A stretch of 64,000 nt of DNA, taken from NCBI GenBank assembly GCA_040757775.1, contig JBFLWQ010000011.1:28370-92369 (forward strand). The letters are read 5' to 3'. The notes under the pieces are model-generated. The model ran no database searches and was not told the origin of the DNA. It saw only the letters and a list, made by a program, of their open reading frames with translations. Position numbers and translations under genes: made by a program. Position 1 is the stretch's first letter, and the number at the start of each line of letters is the position of its first letter. Origin of the DNA: Thermodesulfobacteriota bacterium (GTDB taxonomy: Bacteria; Desulfobacterota; UBA8473). Positions 43,604-51,724 of the stretch are shown here, piece by piece.

Positions 43604-44344
43604 ATGAGTCCTGAGGTGGCGGTAAAAATCGACAACCTCAACTTTAGTTACAATGGTGAGGAGGTACTCAGTAGAGTTACTATGAGGGTCTTTTCCGGAG
43701 AAATATTCGTAATAATCGGACCAAGTGGAAGCGGTAAGAGCACCCTTCTGAAATTATGTGCAGGCCTTTTTCATCCAAAAGATGGGGATGTGGATATAAA
43801 GGGTATTAATGTACATAAGGCACCAAAGGACCGTATTCGGAAATTGAGAGCAAAGATTGGATTTGTGTTCCAGGATGCAGCACTGATAAGCAATACCTGT
43901 ATCTTCGATAACGTTGCCCTTCCTCTTCGTTATCATACCGACCTGAGCGAGCCTGAAATAGAAAAGATGGTATCACAAAAGCTGAATCTTTTACAGATAG
44001 ACAAAAGTTATTATTATTTTCTGCCTGCCCAATTAAGCCTTGGACTAAAGAGGAGCGTGGGGATTGCCCGGGCTTTGGTTATAGAACCCGACATTGTATT
44101 ATTTGATGAAATTACTGCCAGTTTTGATTCGCAGACCGTCCAGAAGATTTCCATGATTATTAAGGAGCTTAAGAATCTGAAGGTTACCTCTATAATAGTA
44201 ACCGGTGATACATCCCTTGCATATTCCATTGCAGACAGAATAGCTATTATAAAAAATGGCAATATAATTGAAACAGGGACACCGGATGAGATAATGAATA
44301 GTCAGAATCCTGATGTAATACGCATGACTTCTATGAATAAATAA
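43604..44344 (+). CDS. mlaF: MlaF-type ABC ATP-binding protein
   Basis: This 246-residue ATPase drives the Mla transporter. Walker A is GPSGSGKST, the signature region reads LSLGLKRSVG (a degenerate LSGG), and Walker B is IVLFDEITASFDS. IGFVFQDAALISNTCIFDNVALPLRYH is the MlaF-type Q-loop region. The H-loop His is replaced: the segment reads SIIVTGDTSLAYSI rather than VTHD, which is unusual. It follows mlaE by 10 bases. Confidence 0.92.
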   Translation: MSPEVAVKIDNLNFSYNGEEVLSRVTMRVFSGEIFVIIGPSGSGKSTLLKLCAGLFHPKDGDVDIKGINVHKAPKDRIRKLRAKIGFVFQDAALISNTCIFDNVALPLRYHTDLSEPEIEKMVSQKLNLLQIDKSYYYFLPAQLSLGLKRSVGIARALVIEPDIVLFDEITASFDSQTVQKISMIIKELKNLKVTSIIVTGDTSLAYSIADRIAIIKNGNIIETGTPDEIMNSQNPDVIRMTSMNK

Positions 44345-44353
44345 GGTAGCTAC

Positions 44354-44440
44354 TCAGGCACAAAGTGGCAAAGGCAATCCCCCCTGCCCCCCTTTGCCAA
44401 AGGGGGGTGAAGGGGGGTTACCTATGTGCCTTTGGTGTTC
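44354..44440. repeat. Dispersed CCCCTTTGCCAAAGGGG repeat, copy 2
   Basis: CAAAGGCAATCCCCCCTGCC, the palindromic core and the following GTTACCTATGTGCCTTTG match the block at 32235-32310. It splits mlaF from mlaD; the remaining 130 bases before mlaD show no gene. Confidence 0.6.
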
Positions 44441-44570
44441 TGTCCCTTTGTGCCTACCTACACAGTTACTAAATAATTAGTTAGACGAGAAACCATCATC
44501 TATCAGCTCTCAGTTTTGTTGATAGCTGAGTGCCGACAAATAAAGGTCAGTGCTAAAGGGGAGGTTAGTC

Positions 44571-45584
44571 ATGTACTTTAGGGTTAAACGCTTTGAAAAA
44601 TATGTTGGTGCATTTGTATTATTCTCCATTATTGTACTGGTAGCCGCCCTGGTTTTTATTGGACGAGGGCAGAGATGGTTTGAGAAGAAATACAGTTTTA
44701 TAACTATTTTCGATAGTGCAGGCGGTGTTGAACTGGGGTCAAAGGTTGTACTTTCAGGGATGGAGATAGGAAGCGTAAAAGATATTCGTTTAACCAAAGA
44801 CAATAAGGTAGAAATTGTCCTTAGTATATTGGATACCTATAGAGATAAAATTCGGGGTGATTCTGTGGCTAGGATTTCCGGCCCTATCATTGGGAGTAAA
44901 GTGATAGAGATCTCCGTTGGGGCTATGTTGCAACAACCCCTATATGAAGGAGGGGTGATAAAGTCTGAGAAGACCAAGGAGGTTACCGATATAATTAAAG
45001 AGATAGACTTCAAGTCCCCAATAGATAAACTGACAGAGACTCTTGATAATGTAAAGTCCATCACAGAAAAATTTAACAGAGAATCCGGTGGTATAGCAGT
45101 TAGCCTTAGAGAGACCACTCAGAAGATCAATAATTCTGTAGGACAAATAACCGGCAATGCGGGAAAGATTACTCATAATCTTGATAAGACCACAAGCGAG
45201 ATCATAGAGGGTACGAAGAGTCTTACAAAAACCCTTGGCAATCTGGAAACAATAACCGGTGAAATTAAGGAGGGAAAAGGAAATCTGGGTGCTGCAATTA
45301 AAGAAAGAGGGCTGTATGATAACCTGTTAGAATCGACTGCACTGGTTAAAAAGATTACGGCAAGCTTTGAAAAAGCAAGCTCTGATATTTCAGGAATAGT
45401 AAATGATATCAAAAAGTCAACCTCTAATGTCCCTGGAATTGTAAATACAGGTCAGGAAACTATGGAAGATGCACATAAACTAATTCAATCCGTGAACAAG
45501 ACCTGGCCAATAAGCAGAAACATAAAAGAGCCGGAACCTGGAAAGAGTATAAGTATTGACAACAGGGAACAGCCTTATAAGTAG
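44571..45584 (+). CDS. mlaD: MlaD-type MCE-domain protein
   Basis: This 337-residue protein has one N-terminal membrane anchor (YVGAFVLFSIIVLVAALVFI) followed by an MCE domain (residues about 40-120: FDSAGGVELGSKVVLSGMEIG, VARISGPIIGSKVIEISVG). The long C-terminal part is helical and Asn/Thr/Lys-rich, as in extended MCE proteins that form a tunnel for lipids across the periplasm. ATG 44571 has GGGGAGG six bases upstream; the GTG at 44550 is not preferred. It follows mlaEF. Confidence 0.9.
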   Translation: MYFRVKRFEKYVGAFVLFSIIVLVAALVFIGRGQRWFEKKYSFITIFDSAGGVELGSKVVLSGMEIGSVKDIRLTKDNKVEIVLSILDTYRDKIRGDSVARISGPIIGSKVIEISVGAMLQQPLYEGGVIKSEKTKEVTDIIKEIDFKSPIDKLTETLDNVKSITEKFNRESGGIAVSLRETTQKINNSVGQITGNAGKITHNLDKTTSEIIEGTKSLTKTLGNLETITGEIKEGKGNLGAAIKERGLYDNLLESTALVKKITASFEKASSDISGIVNDIKKSTSNVPGIVNTGQETMEDAHKLIQSVNKTWPISRNIKEPEPGKSISIDNREQPYK

Positions 45585-45596
45585 AGGGGCAGAAAG

Positions 45597-46475
45597 ATGA
45601 AGACCGCAAAGATTCCTATCCTATTTATCCTATTTATCCTTGTTATCCTTGCAGGCTGTGGTAGCGCAAAGATTCTGCCTGAAAAGAAGACTATGGCTTC
45701 GGAACTCAGCCAGAAGGGTTCTATGTATTACTTAAAGGCTGATTATCAAAAGGCACTTGACTGCTTTAAGAGATCCTTGATGATCAATGAAAGCATAGAC
45801 AACAGAGAGGGGATTGCAAGAGACTTAAACAATATTGGCACTGTGTACTATTATGCAAAAGAACTGGATAATGCCCTTAAATATTTTGAAGAAGCGTTAA
45901 GGATAGGTGGGGAGATCCATGATTCGTCAGGAAAGGCGGCTAGCCTGAACAATATCGGCAATGTATTGCTGAAAAAGGGCGATATAAAAGGGGCTATAGA
46001 GAAATTCCGGGAAGCGCTCCTCCTTGATGAGAGTACCGGGAACAGGGAAGGGGCCGCTGTCAGGCTGAATAATCTGGGCATTGCATATAACTCCTCAGGG
46101 GAACGGGACAGGGCACTGGATTTTTATCAAAAAGCCCTTAATATAAACAGAGAGGTAAAAAACTTAAGAGGAATGGCAAACAACCTGAGCAATATAGGGA
46201 TGGTTTATGAGGCAAAAGGGGAGTTGGAATCGGCTATTGAGCATTACAAGATGGCTTTGGAGATTGATAAGCAGATAGAATACTCACCTGGGATTGGTGT
46301 AGACCTTTATAATATCGGTCATGTCTATGAGGGTATGGGAGAGTTAAACAAGGCATTGAGTTTCTATGAGAGGGCATTTAAGGTTAATGAAAGGTTGGGA
46401 ATCAAGGAAAGGACGAATAGAGACCTGGAGAGCATAAAAAGAGTACAGGGGGCAATTGGTAAAAGGGTGAAGTAG
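45597..46475 (+). CDS. TPR-repeat lipoprotein in the mla operon
   Basis: This 292-residue protein starts with a lipoprotein signal (FILFILVILAGC, Cys21). Six Kinesin-light-chain-like TPRs follow, each about 40 residues with the pattern DLNNIGTVYYYAKELDNALKY or SLNNIGNVLLKKGDIKGAIE. It is 12 bases downstream of mlaD, so it may serve as an outer-membrane or periplasmic scaffold for lipid transport, in the place MlaA or MlaC would take; no homologue of those is visible. Confidence 0.82.
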   Translation: MKTAKIPILFILFILVILAGCGSAKILPEKKTMASELSQKGSMYYLKADYQKALDCFKRSLMINESIDNREGIARDLNNIGTVYYYAKELDNALKYFEEALRIGGEIHDSSGKAASLNNIGNVLLKKGDIKGAIEKFREALLLDESTGNREGAAVRLNNLGIAYNSSGERDRALDFYQKALNINREVKNLRGMANNLSNIGMVYEAKGELESAIEHYKMALEIDKQIEYSPGIGVDLYNIGHVYEGMGELNKALSFYERAFKVNERLGIKERTNRDLESIKRVQGAIGKRVK

Positions 46476-46500
46476 ATGAAGCCCTCTGGAAAAACACTTT

Positions 46501-47667
46501 ATGAAGAAACGAGTCATCATTCTCATTTTCATTATCCTCTTTGTTAGTGTTGGGCTGCTTGTCTATTTTGGACAGCGAAAGACGCAGCACAGTGAATTGT
46601 ACTACTCGGGAACCATCGAGGCGACACAGGCGAATCTTGCTTTCCAGGTGGGTGGCAGGGTGTCCAGTGTTACGGTCAACGAAGGTCAGTCTGTGGCAAA
46701 GGGAGATCTCCTCGCAGAACTCGATAAATCAGAGCACCAATCCCGCTATGAACAGGCAAAAGCAAACCTGGATAAATCCTTAAAGAATCAACAGCAACTT
46801 GAAACCCTGTTAGAGGTTTATAAGAAGACCCTGCCCGCTGAACTGGCAAGGGCAGAAGCAGGTGTCAGGGCTTTAAGCTCGCAGCTAAATGAGTTGCTGG
46901 CGGGCAACAGGGCACAGGATATAGAACGGGCACGCCAGGCGTTTTTGAGTGCAAATGCCGTCATGGAAGACGCAAAAAAGACCAGAGAGAGGTATAACAA
47001 TCTTTATCAGGAAGGTATCGTTTCTGAAAGGGATTGGGATGCTGTGAAGCTCAAGTATGAGATAGCTTCGAGGGAATATGAGGTCAGCAAGGCATCCTAT
47101 GATTTGGTTAAGGAAGGTGCCCGAAAGGAAACTGTTCAGACAGCAAGAGCCAGGCTTTCCGAAGGTGAGGCACTTGTTAAACAGGCCCGGAGCAACTTAA
47201 TAAAGATAGAAGCCACAAAGAAAGATGTTGAGGCTGCCCGGTCTCAGGTTCAGGCGGCTAAGGCATCCCTCAATCAAACAGAAATCCAGATGCAATATAC
47301 GCAGTTGAAATCGCCTTTTTCCGGGATCATTACCAGCCGCAATGTGGAACCGGGGGAAGTGGTCACATCAGGCCGTGAGGTTATAACGCTTTCCGACCTT
47401 TCAAAAGTGGACCTTAAAATATTCGTAGATGAGACTGAAATCGGTAAAGTCAAACCGGGTCAGAAGGTAGAGGTAAGGGTAGATACCTTTCCCGGCAAGG
47501 TCTATACAGGGCGCATTTCTTTTATCTCTCCCGAAGGTGAATTCACACCTAAGATCATCCAGACCAAGAAGGAAAGGGTCAAGCTTGTTTACCTGGTCAA
47601 GGTTTCTATCCCCAACCCCAACCTCGAATTAAAGTCAGGAATGCCAGCCGATGCCTGGTTACGATAA
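46501..47667 (+). CDS. HlyD-family membrane-fusion protein
   Basis: This 388-residue periplasmic adaptor has a single N-terminal membrane anchor (VIILIFIILFVSVGLLVYF), a biotinyl-lipoyl-like segment (FQVGGRVSSVTVNEGQSVAKGD), a long alpha-hairpin (residues about 80-250, coiled coil), and a closing LKSPFSGIITSRNVEPGEVV plus beta-barrel (VDLKIFVDETEIGKVKPGQ). It resembles YbhG. It would link the inner-membrane exporter encoded next to an outer-membrane channel not seen here. The stop overlaps the following ATPase gene by 17 bases. Confidence 0.92.
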   Translation: MKKRVIILIFIILFVSVGLLVYFGQRKTQHSELYYSGTIEATQANLAFQVGGRVSSVTVNEGQSVAKGDLLAELDKSEHQSRYEQAKANLDKSLKNQQQLETLLEVYKKTLPAELARAEAGVRALSSQLNELLAGNRAQDIERARQAFLSANAVMEDAKKTRERYNNLYQEGIVSERDWDAVKLKYEIASREYEVSKASYDLVKEGARKETVQTARARLSEGEALVKQARSNLIKIEATKKDVEAARSQVQAAKASLNQTEIQMQYTQLKSPFSGIITSRNVEPGEVVTSGREVITLSDLSKVDLKIFVDETEIGKVKPGQKVEVRVDTFPGKVYTGRISFISPEGEFTPKIIQTKKERVKLVYLVKVSIPNPNLELKSGMPADAWLR

Positions 47668-48412
47668 GTTTATTAAGGTAGATAACGTTTCGATGAGCTT
47701 CGGTCAGGCAGAGGCAGTCCACCAGGTATCATTTGCAGTAAACAGGGGAACTATATTCGGTCTTGTCGGTTCAGACGGGGCAGGCAAATCGACCCTCCTG
47801 AGGATGGTGGCGACAATGATCAAGCCGTCTTCAGGAAGTATTTTCATCGATGGACTGGATGTGGTAAACGAAAAGAAGCAGGTCAAGTCAATGATAGGCT
47901 ATATGCCGCAGCGCTTTGGTCTGTACCAGGACCTTACCGTCGAAGAGAACATAGATTTTTTTATGGATATTTTTGGTATTTTTGGAGCGGAAAGGAAGAA
48001 GAGGAGGGCACGTTATCTCGCATTTTCAAACCTTCTCCCATTTGCCCGCCGACTGGCAGGCAATCTTTCCGGTGGTATGAAACAGAAGCTGGGACTTGCC
48101 TGTGTCCTCATCCACGAACCCAGGATACTCATTCTTGACGAACCAACGAATGGTGTAGACCCAGTATCCCGACAGGAATTCTGGGATATACTGACTCAGA
48201 TGCGCTATGATGGTATGACCATCCTCGTTTCCACTTCATACCTCGATGAGGGTGAAAAATGTGACTATCTGGGTTTGATGCACCAATCACAGCTTCTGGA
48301 TACAGCCACCCCGGCAGAGATTCGCTCCAATTTTTCCAGTCTGGAAGAAGCAATGATCCATCGCATTCAGAAGGTGGATAAGGAACTGCTTAATGACAGC
48401 TTCAAACTCTGA
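47651..48412 (+). CDS. ABC exporter ATP-binding protein (YbhF-like, first half)
   Basis: This 253-residue ATPase has Walker A GSDGAGKST, signature LSGGMKQKLG, Walker B ILILDEPTNGVDP. The H-loop position reads ILVSTSYLDEGEK with Ser in place of His, as in the N-terminal half of YbhF-type fused ATPases; the second gene supplies a canonical one. The gene overlaps both its neighbours, indicating translational coupling within a five-gene exporter operon. Confidence 0.92.
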   Translation: MPGYDKFIKVDNVSMSFGQAEAVHQVSFAVNRGTIFGLVGSDGAGKSTLLRMVATMIKPSSGSIFIDGLDVVNEKKQVKSMIGYMPQRFGLYQDLTVEENIDFFMDIFGIFGAERKKRRARYLAFSNLLPFARRLAGNLSGGMKQKLGLACVLIHEPRILILDEPTNGVDPVSRQEFWDILTQMRYDGMTILVSTSYLDEGEKCDYLGLMHQSQLLDTATPAEIRSNFSSLEEAMIHRIQKVDKELLNDSFKL

Positions 48413-49148
48413 TGCCATTGTTGTAAAAGACCTTGAAAAGCGGTTCGGTCAATTTGTTGCCGTCGATAGAATCTCCTTTTCCGTAAAGAAAGGAGAGATA
48501 TTCGGTTTCCTTGGTCCCAATGGCTCAGGCAAATCAACTACTATCCGGATGCTCTGCGGTATAATCACTCCAACATCCGGTGAGGGAATGGTGGCAGGGC
48601 ATGATATATTTACCGAATCCGAAGAAATAAAACAGTCCATAGGTTACATGTCTCAGAAATTTTCCCTTTATGAAGATTTAAACCCCCTTGAAAACCTCCG
48701 TTTTTATCTCGGAATATACAACGTGCCTCAGAACCAGTGGAAAGAACGGATTGAATGGATCATGGGTGTGGTCCGTCTCCAGGAGGTGCGACATCGGTAT
48801 GCCAGGGAATTGCCACCCGGATGGCGGCAACGGCTCGCTCTGGGTTGTGCCCTGCTTCATCAGCCTGATATCCTCTTCCTCGACGAACCCACCTCAGGGG
48901 TTGACCCCATTACGAGGCAGCACTTCTGGACATTCATAGGACAACTGGCAGGGGAGGGGATCACAGTCTTTGTTACTACCCACTACATGGATGATGCCCG
49001 TAATTGCCTGCGAATTGTGATGATCAATGAGGGGAGGATAGTAGCAACGGGCAGTCCGGCGAAGATTATTAGCGAGACATGCCCGGATCTTCCTGCGGCA
49101 AACTTAAACGATGCTTTTATAACCTTAATGTCCCGAAAAAACTATTGA
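48393..49148 (+). CDS. ABC exporter ATP-binding protein (YbhF-like, second half)
   Basis: This 251-residue ATPase has Walker A GPNGSGKST, Walker B ILFLDEPTSGVDP and an H-loop His in VFVTTHYMDDA. The signature region reads LPPGWRQRLALG, a known variant of the YbhF C-terminal half. It pairs with the preceding ATPase to form a heterodimer. Overlap with the upstream gene is 20 bases, and its TGA overlaps the TTG start of the permease. Confidence 0.92.
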   Translation: MTASNSDAIVVKDLEKRFGQFVAVDRISFSVKKGEIFGFLGPNGSGKSTTIRMLCGIITPTSGEGMVAGHDIFTESEEIKQSIGYMSQKFSLYEDLNPLENLRFYLGIYNVPQNQWKERIEWIMGVVRLQEVRHRYARELPPGWRQRLALGCALLHQPDILFLDEPTSGVDPITRQHFWTFIGQLAGEGITVFVTTHYMDDARNCLRIVMINEGRIVATGSPAKIISETCPDLPAANLNDAFITLMSRKNY

Positions 49149-50278
49149 ACCTTTTAAAGATTCAGGCCATTACACGCAAAGAAATATACCACCTGATAAG
49201 GGACTTCAGAAGCCTTTACCTGGCATTTGCAATTCCCCTACTTTTGATCCTACTTTTTGGTTATGCCTTAAGCCTGGATGTAAACAATATAGGAACTGTC
49301 GTTGTAGACCATGAAAAGACAGACCTTAGCCGCGACCTTATCCGCCATCTTGGCGCATCTTCCTATTTTAATATTGTTGCCCATCTCGAGGATACAAAGA
49401 CTGTAACAGAATATCTGGACCACAACCGTGTGAAATTGGCAGTTATTATTCCTCCGGGATGGACCGGGAATATCAGGGCAAACCGGGAAGCACCATTGCA
49501 GGTGCTTCTTGATGGCAGCGACCCTAATTTCGCCGGCATATCAAGGGGATATATTACTGCTTTTATCGAAAGATATAACCAGCAACTTCTGGTGGATTTT
49601 CTTAATCGTGAAGGTTTGGAAAAAATCGAACCGCCTGTCGAAGGCATTATCCGGGTCTGGTTCAACGAAAGCCTTGAGAGCCGGAACTTTATTATCCCCG
49701 GTATCATAGCAATTATTATTATGATTGTAGGTGCTATGTTGACTTCTCTTGTCATTGCACGGGAGTACGAAAACGGAACGATGGAAACGATCAGATCCTT
49801 ACCCATAAATGCAGGGGAATTTCTGATAGGCAAGGCAATTCCCTACTTCCTGATTGGGCTTACCGATGTCCTGGTAGCGATTTTTATGGGACAGGTCCTA
49901 TTCGGAGTAGTCATGAAAGCCAGTTTCTGGCTCATGATTATAGCATCTTCTATCTATCTTGCTGTTGCCCTCACGCTAGGTTTATTCATCTCAGTCGTTA
50001 CAAAATCACAACTGGTTGCGAATCAGGTTGCTGTCCTTATTACATACCTTCCTTCGCTCCTCCTTTCTAATTTTGTTTTTCCAGTGGTTAACATGCCCAA
50101 AGTCCTGAATCTTGTGACTTACATTGTACCGGCTACCTATTATATAGATATTCTGAGTGGAATATATTTAAGAAATCTGGGTCTCATACACCTGTGGTCG
50201 AGTTACCTGGTTCTGATGATGATGTTCATTGCACTGGCCATTGCAAATCTTGTTATACTGAAAAGGGAAGGTATGTAA
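49145..50278 (+). CDS. ABC-2 type exporter permease (YbhS-like)
   Basis: This inner-membrane permease has an N-terminal anchor after RKEIYHLIRDFRSLYLAFAIP, a large periplasmic domain (about 150 residues, VVVDHEKTDLSRDLIRHLG), then five membrane segments starting at RNFIIPGIIAIIIMIVGA. ENGTMETIRSLPINAGEFLIGK is the ABC-2 coupling segment. TTG 49145 overlaps the upstream TGA as TTGA and removes a 70-base overlap implied by ATG 49079, so it is chosen; this start is not certain. Product length is then 377 residues. Confidence 0.85.
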   Translation: MNLLKIQAITRKEIYHLIRDFRSLYLAFAIPLLLILLFGYALSLDVNNIGTVVVDHEKTDLSRDLIRHLGASSYFNIVAHLEDTKTVTEYLDHNRVKLAVIIPPGWTGNIRANREAPLQVLLDGSDPNFAGISRGYITAFIERYNQQLLVDFLNREGLEKIEPPVEGIIRVWFNESLESRNFIIPGIIAIIIMIVGAMLTSLVIAREYENGTMETIRSLPINAGEFLIGKAIPYFLIGLTDVLVAIFMGQVLFGVVMKASFWLMIIASSIYLAVALTLGLFISVVTKSQLVANQVAVLITYLPSLLLSNFVFPVVNMPKVLNLVTYIVPATYYIDILSGIYLRNLGLIHLWSSYLVLMMMFIALAIANLVILKREGM

Positions 50279-50279
50279 C

Positions 50280-51401
50280 ATGAAATGGCTTCGAATCCGT
50301 GAACTGATCCGCAAGGAGTTCATTCAGCTTTTCAGAGACAGACGAAACCGGCCCATACTGATTATTTCACCCCTCGTACAATTACTGGTTTTCGGTTATG
50401 TTGTCAATTACGATATCAGGGATATACGGGTCGCTTTTTTTGACCAGTCGCGCACACAGGAAAGCCGCATGCTGGTTGATGCTTTCGATGCCAATAAGGT
50501 CTTTAGAATTACCCATTTCTCAAGAAACCACCGTGAATTAGAAGAATTGCTCCTTAAAGGGAAAGTAGATATTGGCGTTAAGGTAGGTCCCGATTTGAGT
50601 CGGCGTATTAGAAAAGGTGAGACGGCAAATATTCAGATCTTAGTTAATGGCAGCATGAGCAATATGGCATCTGTACGGATTGCCTATACATCGTTGATTC
50701 TCGACAGGCTTAATCGGGAATTAATCAGAGAGCTATATCCACAGCAGTTGGATTATGGAAAAATAGATGCCAGAATCAGGACATGGTATAATCCAAACCT
50801 TGACAGCCAGAACTTCTTTGTACCTGGTATTGTAGCTTTTTTGATTATGCTGATTTCCCTGCTCTTTACCTCTATGGCAATCATCAGGGAAAAAGAGGCC
50901 GGGACTATGGAACAGTTGATCGTCACGCCTTTGAGACCTATTGAGCTTATTGTAGGTAAAACCATCCCCTATATCATCATTTCTCTTGGCCAGATGTTCG
51001 TGGTAGCCCCCTTTGCTGTTTTATGGTTCAGTATCCCCGTGTCCGGAAATGTTGTCCTTCTCCTGGTTGCCGCATGTGTTTTCCTCCTGAGTACACTGGG
51101 TATCGGGCTTTTTATATCCACTATATCATCTACCCAGCAGCAGGCAATGATGACCACCTTCTTCTTTATTCTCCCCTTTTTCATGCTCAGCGGTTTTGTC
51201 TTTCCTATTGCAAACATGCCTCTTGTGGTGCAATGGTTGACTTGCCTGAATCCTTTAAGGTATTTCCTTGTTATTATTAGAGGTGTATTTTTAAAGGGAG
51301 TAGGTATGGATGTTCTCTGGCCCCAATTTGCGGCATTGACCTTCCTCGGCATGATTGTCTTTGCAGGAGCTGTCGGTCGCTTTAGAAAACGGCTTGATTA
51401 G
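50280..51401 (+). CDS. ABC-2 type exporter permease (YbhR-like)
   Basis: This 373-residue protein is the second permease of the exporter. It begins KWLRIRELIRKEFIQLFRDRRNRP, has a first membrane helix (ILIISPLVQLLVFGYVV), a periplasmic domain with AFFDQSRTQESRMLVDAFD, and closing membrane segments with EKEAGTMEQLIVTPLRPIELIVGK. Start ATG follows the previous stop by one base. The HlyD-ATPase-ATPase-permease-permease set resembles YbhGFSR, which exports cationic drugs and other compounds; the substrate here is unknown. Confidence 0.92.
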   Translation: MKWLRIRELIRKEFIQLFRDRRNRPILIISPLVQLLVFGYVVNYDIRDIRVAFFDQSRTQESRMLVDAFDANKVFRITHFSRNHRELEELLLKGKVDIGVKVGPDLSRRIRKGETANIQILVNGSMSNMASVRIAYTSLILDRLNRELIRELYPQQLDYGKIDARIRTWYNPNLDSQNFFVPGIVAFLIMLISLLFTSMAIIREKEAGTMEQLIVTPLRPIELIVGKTIPYIIISLGQMFVVAPFAVLWFSIPVSGNVVLLLVAACVFLLSTLGIGLFISTISSTQQQAMMTTFFFILPFFMLSGFVFPIANMPLVVQWLTCLNPLRYFLVIIRGVFLKGVGMDVLWPQFAALTFLGMIVFAGAVGRFRKRLD

Positions 51402-51414
51402 TTAAGCTCTTCAA

Positions 51415-51596
51415 GATGCCCAAGTTTAATTTCTTCGAGGTAGATTCCCCGCGCCTTGCTGCGAATTAGTCATACCGGCGCGTCACCCCGGTGAAAACCG
51501 GGGCGGTATCCAAAAAATCCACTGGATTCCGTGTCAAGCACGGAATGACAGCCCCAGGACAGAAGACAATACCCCGCTGCTTGCTGCGGGGAGGTT
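51415..51596. repeat. Repeat block with CATTCCG repeat, copy 3, and hairpins
   Basis: The gap after the exporter operon holds CCCCGGTGAAAACCGGGG, a CATTCCG-type segment (to about 51550) and CCCCGC/GCGGGG (51572-51591). It parallels the 12.1-12.3 kb block. Downstream to 51724 is AT-rich sequence likely holding the promoter of the sulfur operon; no clear pair of boxes was chosen. Confidence 0.6.
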
Positions 51597-51724
51597 CATT
51601 GACTGTTCAAAAAAATTTTTAACCAACATCAAAAAAAGCTTTACATTTTAATCTAGATATTCTATATTATTTGATATAGATAATATAGTTACTATAACAT
51701 ACTATCATAAAAGGTGATTATGCC

